Shown: positions 1 to 5,731 of the stretch, piece after piece
Numbering within the stretch: the first letter of the stretch is position 1
Layout of the letters: the number at the start of each line of letters is the position of its first letter
Translations under genes and position numbers: made by a program
Assembly (NCBI GenBank): GCA_022448645.1
Contig: JAKVBZ010000174.1
Location: 1-5,731, forward strand
Reading direction: 5' to 3'
DNA: 5,731 nt
Source: Pirellulaceae bacterium
Lineage (GTDB): Bacteria; Planctomycetota; Planctomycetia; Pirellulales; Pirellulaceae
The notes under the pieces: model-generated
The model's database searches: none
Seen by the model: the letters and a program-made list of their open reading frames with translations, nothing else
What the model was told of the DNA's origin: nothing

Positions 1-3000
1 ATCTGTTATTGCCAAACCACCAACAAAGCCGATTGACGCGGCCGACGCCGTTGCCGACAGGAGACTTTCGACCGGTGTTCGAATTTCGCTGTTCGCGACG
101 TCGATGTCGGGCAATGCAGTTGCTTTTGAGCTCAAGTTGACGTACACGAGGTTTTGATTGACGGCCACGTCGCATGCGATTGCAGGATGTTCCCAGTCTT
201 GATGCTGTGCTGTAAGTGTGTAATTTCCGTTTGGGACACTTATCGAAAAGTTTCCCAAGGCATTAGCGGTCGCGAAGTAACTCGTGCCTGTATTGGTGTT
301 GCTGACTGTGATATGGGCTCCGGCTTCGATGTTCCCATGGATCTTACTGTCATCGTTGATGATGGTGGCATTCGCTGTGGGGATATGGATATCAGCTGAT
401 CCGGTATAGTTGTTAATCGTTACAGCGAATTGTTCGGTGGGTTCGGCATCGAGATCACCGTTGACTTGGACAACAATCGTATGACGATTTTGTCCAGCGG
501 CGAAGTTGAGCGTGCCACTAGGCATCGTGTTGCCAACAAAATCATTGGCCGAAGCGGCCTGAGTCCCGATGCCCGTTATGGCATAGTCCACGGTGGCAGT
601 TTGCGTGTTGTCGCCCGTGCGTACCACTTGGAATTGGAAGTTTTTGATGCCGGAATTGCCTTCAGGTTGAACCGGATCTTGAGGTTGGATAGAAACATAT
701 CCGCTGGATTTGGTGCTAAGTGTGTAGGTCAGTGATTTGGCCTGTGGAATTGTCTGAGCATTACCTCGCAAGTCGATGTGTACATTGCGGATGCGGGTAT
801 TGGCCTGATAAGACTGCACCCAAACTTGACTGGAAAGTTTGATTTTTTGAGTTTGAAAGAAGTTCACATAGACCGATTTTGGACCGTGGCCAAAGTCGCG
901 AGTTAGCCGTAGCTGTTCGGTGTTCACGAGCTGCGTTGATAACATTTTCCAATGCGAACCATTCCAATATTCGATGGTCGTATCAGCCATGTCCTGATCG
1001 GTATCTCTCAAGAACACGGGAAGTGTGGCCCAGAGTTCATAGACTTGGTCTTCTCCTTGGCCATTGATCGTGTGTGTGATTTTCAGTCCATTTTCAACGG
1101 CTTGAAACTGATTGGTGACCTTAACAGATCCCTGTAACTCGTGACCCGTTTGCTGGCCACGATTAATGCCAACTCCTAGTGTTGTCTGTACGGAAACGGT
1201 ATTAGCATTAAGGTAGTTGACAGGATGCTGGATGTGATCTGTTGCAGCAGTAGAAAAGGCTTTTCCGGTTTCGTCTCGTCCCCATACATGATGTGTCGCC
1301 CATTGATCGATTTCAGACCAAACCCGCGTGTTTTCCTTTTTTTGGGGATTTCCACCGGATTTGTTGTGGCGTGCAAGAATTACCGTTCCTGTGTTAGATG
1401 TCCAGAACGTTTGTAACGATCCACCGTACCAGCCTTTGTATTGGCCGGGATCTCGCAGCGTTTCGACGAAGAATCCGAAGTCCCGTATGTCATCGTTGTT
1501 TTTGTAGGCCCAGAATTCCTCGTCAAAGTTTTTGTTGAAGTGTTCGGGTCGCTCAAAGGGATAGAGGATGTCTGGAGTCGGGTTTTCTACGAGGTTTAAC
1601 AGAGTGTTGTACCAGCCATCATTGGGGCGGTAGCGGTTTTCACTAGGCCAGTGGTTTTCTTTCCAAGGCGGTGCGGGATCTAGCTGTGGACTATTTAGTT
1701 TTGCTTTCCCGTCATACCAATTAATGGCGAATTGAATCCCGTTGACCAAGTCGTTTTCTGTCAACGGAATATGGACCCCTCCATGATGCGCGTTTCGTAT
1801 TAACGGTTGAGCATTTTCAAATAGGGCAGCAGCGGTAATGTCTCGCCATAGCACACTTCGTGTGTCGTAGACAACGGAACCGCCCGTGCGTCCTGCATAG
1901 CCGGATGGCCCTTCGATAAAGCCATCTGGATCGGTGAAGTATTGTGCGAGTTTAAAGTCGATCATGCTCGAAACAACTGTCTCCAGAAAGGCCCAATCAG
2001 CTTGACCCTTGGTGGTATTATAAGCTTCGAGTAGATAGTAGAGAGATACTCCATTGTATGTGGTTTCAGGAGAATCTCCTTCATCGATGTAGCCCGCACG
2101 TCGATAGAGACCTAGTTCGTAATTAGTCGTTTCTGGGGTTTTGGTGTCGGAGCCAAACAGAATCTTGCGTGCAGCTCGCTGATTCATTTTGCTGGTTTCA
2201 GGCAACATTTGTGAGATGTGTGCCAAGGCGGCGATTGCTTTGGTGTCCATGTTGCCGTTAACGTCGTGGGCTCCCCATTGCCCAAGCTTCCACGCCATGT
2301 AGGTAAACCCTTTGGCAAAGGCTTGTTGGGTTTGGGCATCCAGATAATGTTGGATTTGTTGGTAAGCAGACACGTAACCTTGTAAGGCTCCACCTGAGAA
2401 ATCAACCGACGACCAGTATTGAGGTGACCCATCTTGCAAATCATCAAGCATGATCAGATCTACGGCCATGGTCGACAACATCCGCATGGCTAGGGCTGGA
2501 TGTTGGTAATATGGGTTTCCTTGACCTCCATCGGCAAGTGGTAAATCGATGGCGTACCAAAATGCACCTGCGGAAGCGGGTCCCATGTTGCGAATATTAC
2601 CGCTGCCTTCAATTCCTGCACCATTTTCATCATCCAATACAAACCACTTGGCCTGTGTACGAATGATGTCCGAGTTAAACTCGGACACTCCACCTTTTAT
2701 GGTTAACCAGAGGTTGGCGAGTTCGTTGGTGTCGGCATAGGTGCCATCCCATTCCAGTTGGCCTAGCGGTAGGCTGACGTCGGCTAGCGAAATCGTTTCC
2801 AACCAGTCGTAGAGGTCAACCTGATACTGCCAGTCCTGTGCTAGTAAAGCTTCTGAGTTGACTTGCTGAGGGCCCGCGGTCTGAAAATAGGCTTGGACAT
2901 CGGTGTACGTGACGAGTCGATCGTTTTCGTTGAGTGCTGGGAAAAGCAGGATTTCAGAGATGAATCCGCTGTATGTTCCGACTTGAAATCGAGTTTCGAT

Positions 3001-3747
3001 ACGTTCGTTTTCGGAGTGTGTCTTGGTATCGACAAGGGTTTGCTCTCGGAAGAATCGGACGGTTTGACCGTTTAGGTCAAATTGTTGGACCGTACGCCAG
3101 CCAGGTTGCGCTGTGCGACGCATATTACTGAAATGCGTCCCGCTACCATCTCCTCCAATGCTGCCATTGATACTGGCTTCCCTGGCGTAGAGCTTTAAGG
3201 TGCGATTTCGGTGGCCTAGGCCAAGCAGTACCTTATAACTGCGATTGTAATCGGCTTGTTGCAGGAAGACTGCCGTCAGATCCTGATTACTGATCGAGCC
3301 ACTGTTGCTGACGAGCACGCTGTCGGAAAATCGCAGTTGTGGCAGTCCTTTTTCGTCAAGCAACACATCGCCGCCAGAAACGATCATTGGCTGCAAGGCC
3401 AGGTCAGTTTGGGCTAAGTCCGCACCACCGCCTGTTTGATCGAACCATTTGCTGACAAATACGTCAGCTGCCCCGGCGAAAGAATCGAGTTGTGTTACAT
3501 CTAAGTCACCGTCGGCTGTGAACCCAATCGACGCTGTCGCACCGTCCGACGATCGACGCACCTCGAAGGCATCGCCATGGTAGTCGCACGACAACTGGCG
3601 GACACTAAAGGCGGCACTGGCATCATCGACCTCGTCCAAAACTGGTGCGTTGCTGCCAGCGCACGTGAGTAATGTGCGGGACTCAAGACTTTCGACGAGA
3701 ACGCGTTTGCCGAAGCCATGGTATTTTGGAAACGAGCGACGGTACAA
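1..3747 (-). CDS. Giant planctomycete surface protein, 5' part: GH54-like lectin-fold domain, helical toroid, Calx-beta (cut at left edge)
   Basis: One minus-strand frame is open from a stop at 3804-3802 to the left edge, giving 1249 residues from the TTG at 3747. TTG is the only usual start codon between that stop and the motif V18-ESLESRTLLT-28, which is typical of planctomycete extracellular proteins. No ATG or GTG is available there and no Shine-Dalgarno is visible. Residues ~38-290 resemble the beta-sandwich of GH54 arabinofuranosidase B: AFSVRQL at 46, FEVRRSSD at 61, IGFTADGDLD at 74, WFDQTGGGA at 101, QPMIVSGG at 119, then a Y-S-G-FISEILLFP strand near 259-270. Residues ~310-690 are mostly helical, with QWGAHDVNGNMD at 490, TYNGVSLYY at 563, EGPSGYAGRTGG at 612 and HHGGVH at 654, like an (alpha/alpha) toroid of lyase or hydrolase type. 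Residues ~765-1010 are beta-rich. A Calx-beta domain covers ~1015-1134 (GDLDAEPTEQF at 1097, INDD at 1130). A carboxypeptidase-regulatory-like beta domain follows at ~1136-1209. A role in binding or cleaving extracellular polysaccharide is inferred; the substrate is unknown. The gene is certain as an ORF, its catalysis is not. Confidence 0.8.
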   Translation of the reverse strand, partial: MYRRSFPKYHGFGKRVLVESLESRTLLTCAGSNAPVLDEVDDASAAFSVRQLSCDYHGDAFEVRRSSDGATASIGFTADGDLDVTQLDSFAGAADVFVSKWFDQTGGGADLAQTDLALQPMIVSGGDVLLDEKGLPQLRFSDSVLVSNSGSISNQDLTAVFLQQADYNRSYKVLLGLGHRNRTLKLYAREASINGSIGGDGSGTHFSNMRRTAQPGWRTVQQFDLNGQTVRFFREQTLVDTKTHSENERIETRFQVGTYSGFISEILLFPALNENDRLVTYTDVQAYFQTAGPQQVNSEALLAQDWQYQVDLYDWLETISLADVSLPLGQLEWDGTYADTNELANLWLTIKGGVSEFNSDIIRTQAKWFVLDDENGAGIEGSGNIRNMGPASAGAFWYAIDLPLADGGQGNPYYQHPALAMRMLSTMAVDLIMLDDLQDGSPQYWSSVDFSGGALQGYVSAYQQIQHYLDAQTQQAFAKGFTYMAWKLGQWGAHDVNGNMDTKAIAALAHISQMLPETSKMNQRAARKILFGSDTKTPETTNYELGLYRRAGYIDEGDSPETTYNGVSLYYLLEAYNTTKGQADWAFLETVVSSMIDFKLAQYFTDPDGFIEGPSGYAGRTGGSVVYDTRSVLWRDITAAALFENAQPLIRNAHHGGVHIPLTENDLVNGIQFAINWYDGKAKLNSPQLDPAPPWKENHWPSENRYRPNDGWYNTLLNLVENPTPDILYPFERPEHFNKNFDEEFWAYKNNDDIRDFGFFVETLRDPGQYKGWYGGSLQTFWTSNTGTVILARHNKSGGNPQKKENTRVWSEIDQWATHHVWGRDETGKAFSTAATDHIQHPVNYLNANTVSVQTTLGVGINRGQQTGHELQGSVKVTNQFQAVENGLKITHTINGQGEDQVYELWATLPVFLRDTDQDMADTTIEYWNGSHWKMLSTQLVNTEQLRLTRDFGHGPKSVYVNFFQTQKIKLSSQVWVQSYQANTRIRNVHIDLRGNAQTIPQAKSLTYTLSTKSSGYVSIQPQDPVQPEGNSGIKNFQFQVVRTGDNTQTATVDYAITGIGTQAASANDFVGNTMPSGTLNFAAGQNRHTIVVQVNGDLDAEPTEQFAVTINNYTGSADIHIPTANATIINDDSKIHGNIEAGAHITVSNTNTGTSYFATANALGNFSISVPNGNYTLTAQHQDWEHPAIACDVAVNQNLVYVNLSSKATALPDIDVANSEIRTPVESLLSATASAASIGFVGGLAITD
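1336..1342 (-). other. In-frame A AAA AAG heptamer (possible -1 slippage site)
   Basis: Inside the large CDS the codons CAA AAA AAG encode Q802 K803 K804, so the heptamer A AAA AAG sits in the register used for -1 frameshifting in dnaX. A shift would add seven codons and stop at TGA 1315-1313, giving a product of about 811 residues without the beta-rich, Calx-beta and C-terminal regions. I see no clear upstream Shine-Dalgarno-like stimulator and did not find a strong downstream hairpin. Lys-Lys codons give this heptamer by chance fairly often, so a real function is unlikely without data. Confidence 0.12.
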
Positions 3748-3798
3748 GATAGCTGCATCGGTGTACGAACGGTTGTGCGAATAAAGGCCTGCAGCAAG

Positions 3799-3826
3799 AT
3801 TTTACTGGTTCATATGACGCAATCAA
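3799..3826 (-). promoter_or_regulatory. Candidate sigma70-like promoter of the giant surface protein gene
   Basis: On the minus strand TTGATT (3826-3821) and TAAAAT (3804-3799) are separated by 16 bases. They match the -35 consensus at four of six positions and the -10 consensus at five of six. Transcription would begin near 3792, leaving a leader of about 45 bases before the TTG start at 3747. The position fits the gene start well, but planctomycete promoters are poorly defined and a match of this quality can occur by chance. Confidence 0.35.
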
Positions 3827-3955
3827 CCAAGAATACCCGATTTTACTGCCAGTACACAGCTTGCTATTGATCCATCTTTGGCGTTGTTTTTACTTGACTT
3901 CTACATCAAGGAACAATTAATCGGCGATTTGGATCACTAATCTATGTTGAGGTGT

Positions 3956-3973
3956 TTGGTCGTGAATGACCAA
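3956..3973. repeat. Inverted repeat TTGGTC-(6)-GACCAA
   Basis: TTGGTC at 3956-3961 is exactly complementary to GACCAA at 3968-3973, with a six-base loop. It lies about 50 bp beyond the stop codon of the small lipoprotein gene and about 130 bp before the candidate promoter. No T-tract follows on the minus strand, so it is not a standard intrinsic terminator. It could be a weak 3' hairpin or a binding site, or chance. Confidence 0.3.
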
Positions 3974-4023
3974 GAAGATCCAGATTGCCCGCCATCGACT
4001 ACACTTTTGAATTGGATGGATCG

Positions 4024-4404
4024 CTAATCGTCACGTGTCGATGACCATAGAATGGTCGTGTCGTGCGATTCGAGCAAGTCGATCGACTGTTCTTCGATGA
4101 CCGAGATTGGCTCTAATAATTCCGATTCAATTGGTTCTTCGAAGATCTTTTCGTTCGTTGAGTCGACGGAACAGTCATAGCCCCATATCATTTCCCGCCA
4201 GTGATGAATATTCGATGAAGTTCGCCACCGGGTGGGGCGATGGCCGTAGAAAGTTGGATCTTGGATTAATCCGGGAGACACACAATAGGGTGTTTGCTGC
4301 AACGATTTGTACCATGTGTGCGTATGTGTTTTGTATCGACCGCAGCCCATGATAATCGCGAGCAGGGTGACAAGCGTGAGGATCTGTGTCGCTGGCAGTT
4401 TCAT
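4024..4404 (-). CDS. Small predicted lipoprotein of unknown function with YGHRPTRWR motif
   Basis: A complete 126-residue protein ending in TAG (4026-4024). I chose the ATG at 4404 over the in-frame ATG at 4464 because it has AAGGAG at 4421-4416, 11 bases upstream, and because it places a lipoprotein-like signal at the N-terminus: K2, a hydrophobic run from I8 to M19, then IMGC with the candidate lipidated Cys at 21. The M at -2 is not ideal for a lipobox. The mature part begins with a His/Thr-rich KTHTHTWY segment (25-32). At 50-61 it carries PTFYGHRPTRWR followed by aromatic residues (HHW 67-69, W74). This resembles a short G-Y-x-PT-x-WR pattern I recall from planctomycete hypothetical proteins; that is from memory, not a search. 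The C-terminal third (85-115) is rich in Glu and Asp. I recognise no enzyme domain. It follows the exporter gene on the same strand, so an accessory envelope role is possible but unproven. Confidence 0.8.
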   Translation of the reverse strand: MKLPATQILTLVTLLAIIMGCGRYKTHTHTWYKSLQQTPYCVSPGLIQDPTFYGHRPTRWRTSSNIHHWREMIWGYDCSVDSTNEKIFEEPIESELLEPISVIEEQSIDLLESHDTTILWSSTRDD

Positions 4405-4415
4405 AAGGACGACAT

Positions 4416-4421
4416 CTCCTT
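4416..4421 (-). promoter_or_regulatory. Ribosome-binding site AAGGAG of the small lipoprotein gene
   Basis: AAGGAG on the minus strand ends 11 bases before the ATG at 4404. The spacing is slightly long but the match to the anti-Shine-Dalgarno is good. It decides the start, because the upstream in-frame ATG at 4464 has no such sequence in front of it and would bury the signal peptide behind 20 mostly charged residues. Confidence 0.65.
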
Positions 4422-4431
4422 GTCTCGTTCT

Positions 4432-4451
4432 AACGCGTTCAAGTAACTTGA
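4432..4451. repeat. Two abutting palindromes in the leader of the small lipoprotein gene
   Basis: AACGCGTT (4432-4439) is a perfect 8-bp palindrome. It overlaps by one base a second, TCAAGT-A-ACTTGA (4439-4451), with perfect 6-bp arms around a single central base. They lie 10 to 30 bases upstream of the ribosome-binding site at 4421-4416 in the 103-bp gap behind the exporter gene. Such symmetry could mark a dimeric regulator site or an mRNA processing hairpin. No known regulator is recognised, and short palindromes arise by chance. Confidence 0.3.
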
Positions 4452-4507
4452 GTCTTCGAGACATGGCTTACAGTTTGTGAAGTTAAATGTGTGAGGCGAG
4501 CTGCAGA

Positions 4508-5554
4508 CTAGAACCCGAATCCCCCACCGCCTATGTTTTGGCGGTTGTTAAAGAATTTGATCCGCTGAACAGCACTTGTGGACAGCATCGTTGCACCCAT
4601 AATCCGTTCGATAGGTGAGAAGAACTTGGCGAACTTGTTGTCGATGTTGACTAGTTTGTCCTGGGCTACGTAGAGGCGATCGCCGGGTAGGATTTGATAG
4701 TTGGTCGTGGCGTCGCCTTGTTGGGTGATGGCGTTCCAGTTGATCGGGAGCGTTTGGGGCCCCGTTTCGTTTTGGAATGTGGGGCGGGCAAGCCACATCT
4801 CCGTGGATGATACAGCTGTTAGGCCCTCGATTTGCCCGATTGCGTCAAGTGCGGTTTCGTTGCCTTTGAAGGGTAGGACAATGACTTGATCGCCTAGCCC
4901 CGCGCCTTGGGTGATCACGTAGTACACTTTGCTGTTGTAGGCGAAGACGTCGACGGCGACCTGGGGCTGTTCCAGCGAATCCGAGAGGTGCTGCTCGATC
5001 GCCGTTGTGGCTTCTTCGATCGTCATGCCAACGACGCGCACTCGACCGTACGAACCAAGGTTCACTCGGCCGTCCGGTGCAACGAGGTGTTCACCGACAA
5101 TTTGCTGGAGTGGTGCAAAGTTGTTGAGTTGTATCAAGACTTCTACATCCCGAGCCGCTGCCGATATTTGTTTGTGAATCGCTTCACGCGCTTTTTCCAA
5201 GGTTAACCCGACGACGGTGACGTCTCCAAAAACAGGACCCAGTAGGATTGTGCCGTTGGGTTGGATCTGGAACGTTGTATTAATCTCTAACTTTTCCGGT
5301 AAGCCGATCGTGCTGACTTGAATCGAGTCGAGCGGGTTAAGTCCGTAAGGCTCCTTGGGAAGTAGGTTGATGCCCGTGATCGTAAGGATGTCTGGAGGTT
5401 CGATGATGTAGTCCGGCAGAATTACCTTGTCTAGCTCGCGTGGTACCTCGGGCGGAGCGATTGGAAACACTTCATGTTTCTTTTCATGGCCCAGATGACA
5501 GCCCACCGCCGTTGTCAGTATGGCTGCGATCAGTACCAAGTGCCGCAGATGCAT
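4508..5554 (-). CDS. Outer-membrane polysaccharide export lipoprotein (Wza/OPX type, PES and SLBB domains)
   Basis: A complete 348-residue protein. It should form the periplasmic and outer-membrane exit channel for a capsule or exopolysaccharide. The start at 5554 is preferred over the ATG at 5581 because GGGGA at 5567-5563 lies 8 bases upstream and because residues 1-19 then form a compact lipoprotein signal (R4, hydrophobic 6-17, AVGC with Cys19). The Ala at -3 is less usual. After a Pro-rich linker comes the polysaccharide-export (PES) domain at ~48-143: YIIEPPDIL at 49, NPLDSIQV at 73, QPNGTILLG at 98, VVGLTLEKAREAI at 114. A second similar beta-grasp repeat follows at ~154-214 (VAPDGRVNLGSYG at 158, VVGMTIEEA at 174), then an SLBB-like segment at ~210-258 and the NYQILPGDRLYV signature at 285-296. 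The C-terminus has one amphipathic-looking helix (305-335) and ends in GGGGFGF. Length is close to the Wza family norm. The small lipoprotein gene follows 103 bp downstream with no visible terminator, so the two are probably co-transcribed. Confidence 0.93.
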   Translation of the reverse strand: MHLRHLVLIAAILTTAVGCHLGHEKKHEVFPIAPPEVPRELDKVILPDYIIEPPDILTITGINLLPKEPYGLNPLDSIQVSTIGLPEKLEINTTFQIQPNGTILLGPVFGDVTVVGLTLEKAREAIHKQISAAARDVEVLIQLNNFAPLQQIVGEHLVAPDGRVNLGSYGRVRVVGMTIEEATTAIEQHLSDSLEQPQVAVDVFAYNSKVYYVITQGAGLGDQVIVLPFKGNETALDAIGQIEGLTAVSSTEMWLARPTFQNETGPQTLPINWNAITQQGDATTNYQILPGDRLYVAQDKLVNIDNKFAKFFSPIERIMGATMLSTSAVQRIKFFNNRQNIGGGGFGF

Positions 5555-5562
5555 TGCCAATT

Positions 5563-5567
5563 TCCCC
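5563..5567 (-). promoter_or_regulatory. Probable ribosome-binding site GGGGA of the exporter gene
   Basis: GGGGA on the minus strand lies 8 bases before the ATG at 5554. The alternative start at 5581 is preceded by a pyrimidine-rich stretch (GACTTCCT) with no purine-rich match. This favours the shorter protein and a normal lipoprotein signal peptide. Confidence 0.5.
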
Positions 5568-5605
5568 ACAAGGATGAACATAGGAAGTCAGCCATTGACG
5601 AACTC

Positions 5606-5731
5606 TCACTGCGTTTCTGTAACGTCAGCTAGTAATGCAAGCGTCCGTCCCTGATGGTTCTCCCCCCCGATAGGTAGAGTTTCTGGAACCGTCTTTACTA
5701 GACAGGACTCATCACGTAAACAGCAAGTCAT
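5606..5731 (-). CDS. Possible 3' end of an upstream gene (partial, weak)
   Basis: A minus-strand frame is open from the right edge to TGA at 5608-5606, 41 codons. It begins with an ATG exactly at the edge, but reading may continue into it from beyond the window. The deduced end (…GRTLALLADVTETQ) matches nothing I recognise. It stops 51 bp before the exporter start at 5554, a spacing compatible with an operon. The other two frames are closed in this stretch. An open run of 41 codons can easily occur by chance, so this may simply be the leader of the exporter gene. It contains a run of seven G (5668-5662). Confidence 0.2.
   Translation of the reverse strand: MTCCLRDESCLVKTVPETLPIGGENHQGRTLALLADVTETQ

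Larger units (their letters stand above)
3748..4023. other. Non-coding gap between the small lipoprotein gene and the giant surface protein gene
   Basis: This 276-bp stretch separates two genes on the same strand. All three minus-strand frames are broken by stops; the frame of the giant protein is closed by TGA at 3825-3823 and TAA at 3804-3802. It holds a 6-bp inverted repeat at 3956-3973 and a promoter-like pair at 3826-3799, listed separately. I see no tRNA, no riboswitch-like element and no stem followed by a T-tract. The gap is long enough for the giant gene to have its own promoter, in contrast to the 103-bp spacing upstream. Confidence 0.7.

Noticed and set aside
154..735. Plus-strand open frames of about 80-100 residues
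   Set aside because: They lie opposite the Calx-beta and regulatory-like region of the giant gene, have no motif, and are best explained as antisense shadows.
3661..3669. LLTC at residues 26-29 of the giant protein as a lipobox
   Set aside because: Thr at -1 is not accepted in a normal lipobox and no hydrophobic signal segment precedes it. The motif is the planctomycete ESLESRTLLT element.
3501..3797. 98-residue minus-strand frame starting with TTG at 3797
   Set aside because: It overlaps the giant gene in another frame, has low-complexity composition and no recognisable motif, while the overlapping frame carries the planctomycete and GH54-like motifs.
3894..3922. Plus-strand TTGACT with a 17-base spacer and TTAATC as a promoter
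   Set aside because: The -10 element matches poorly and no plus-strand gene follows.
3956..3973. Inverted repeat as an intrinsic terminator of the exporter-lipoprotein unit
   Set aside because: The stem is only 6 bp with moderate GC and no T-tract follows on the minus strand.
4401..4415. Five-codon mini-ORF (ATG TCG TCC TTA TGA) overlapping the small lipoprotein start by ATGA
   Set aside because: Its ATG directly abuts the AAGGAG with no spacer, so initiation there is unlikely; the arrangement is probably chance.
4907..5206. Plus-strand 99-residue frame
   Set aside because: Entirely antisense to the conserved PES/SLBB region of the exporter; no ribosome-binding site or family resemblance.
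5675..5720. Hammerhead-ribozyme-like string: TGATGAGTCC followed downstream by GAAAC on the minus strand
   Set aside because: The invariant C before UGAUGA is a G here, and the bases before GAAA do not pair with GUCC to form stem II. A local CTGTC/GACGG stem exists but not the required core.

Overview
The window looks like chromosomal DNA of a planctomycete, probably of the Pirellulaceae/Rhodopirellula type. The evidence is the N-terminal VESLESRTLLT motif of the largest protein, which is a hallmark of planctomycete extracellular proteins, together with weak Shine-Dalgarno use, moderate GC and an outer-membrane polysaccharide exporter of planctomycete style. Every convincing gene lies on the minus strand, so the window reads biologically from right to left. 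I found no convincing plus-strand gene, RNA gene, mobile element or CRISPR.

Layout in transcription order. (1) 5731-5606: a short open frame entering from the right edge, possibly the tail of an upstream gene (weak). (2) 5554-4508: a complete polysaccharide-export lipoprotein of the Wza/OPX type, with a PES domain, a second beta-grasp/SLBB repeat and a Gly-rich end. (3) 4404-4024: a small predicted lipoprotein of unknown function with a YGHRPTRWR motif and an acidic tail. It lies 103 bp behind the exporter, has a good ribosome-binding site, and no terminator is visible between the two. (4) 4023-3748: a non-coding gap with a small inverted repeat and a sigma70-like promoter candidate. (5) 3747-1: the 5' part (1249 codons) of a very large surface or secreted protein that runs off the left edge. 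It begins at a TTG codon.

The large protein is the most interesting object. In order it carries the planctomycete N-terminal motif, a domain resembling the beta-sandwich of GH54 alpha-L-arabinofuranosidase B (concanavalin-A-like), a long helical region that looks like an (alpha/alpha) toroid, a beta-rich region, a Calx-beta domain and a carboxypeptidase-regulatory-like beta domain. This order suggests a carbohydrate-binding or carbohydrate-cleaving surface protein. Its position next to an exopolysaccharide exporter suggests, by inference only, that the locus secretes, anchors or trims a polysaccharide of the cell surface or matrix. The central toroid belongs to no family I can name with confidence and is the best candidate here for something undescribed.
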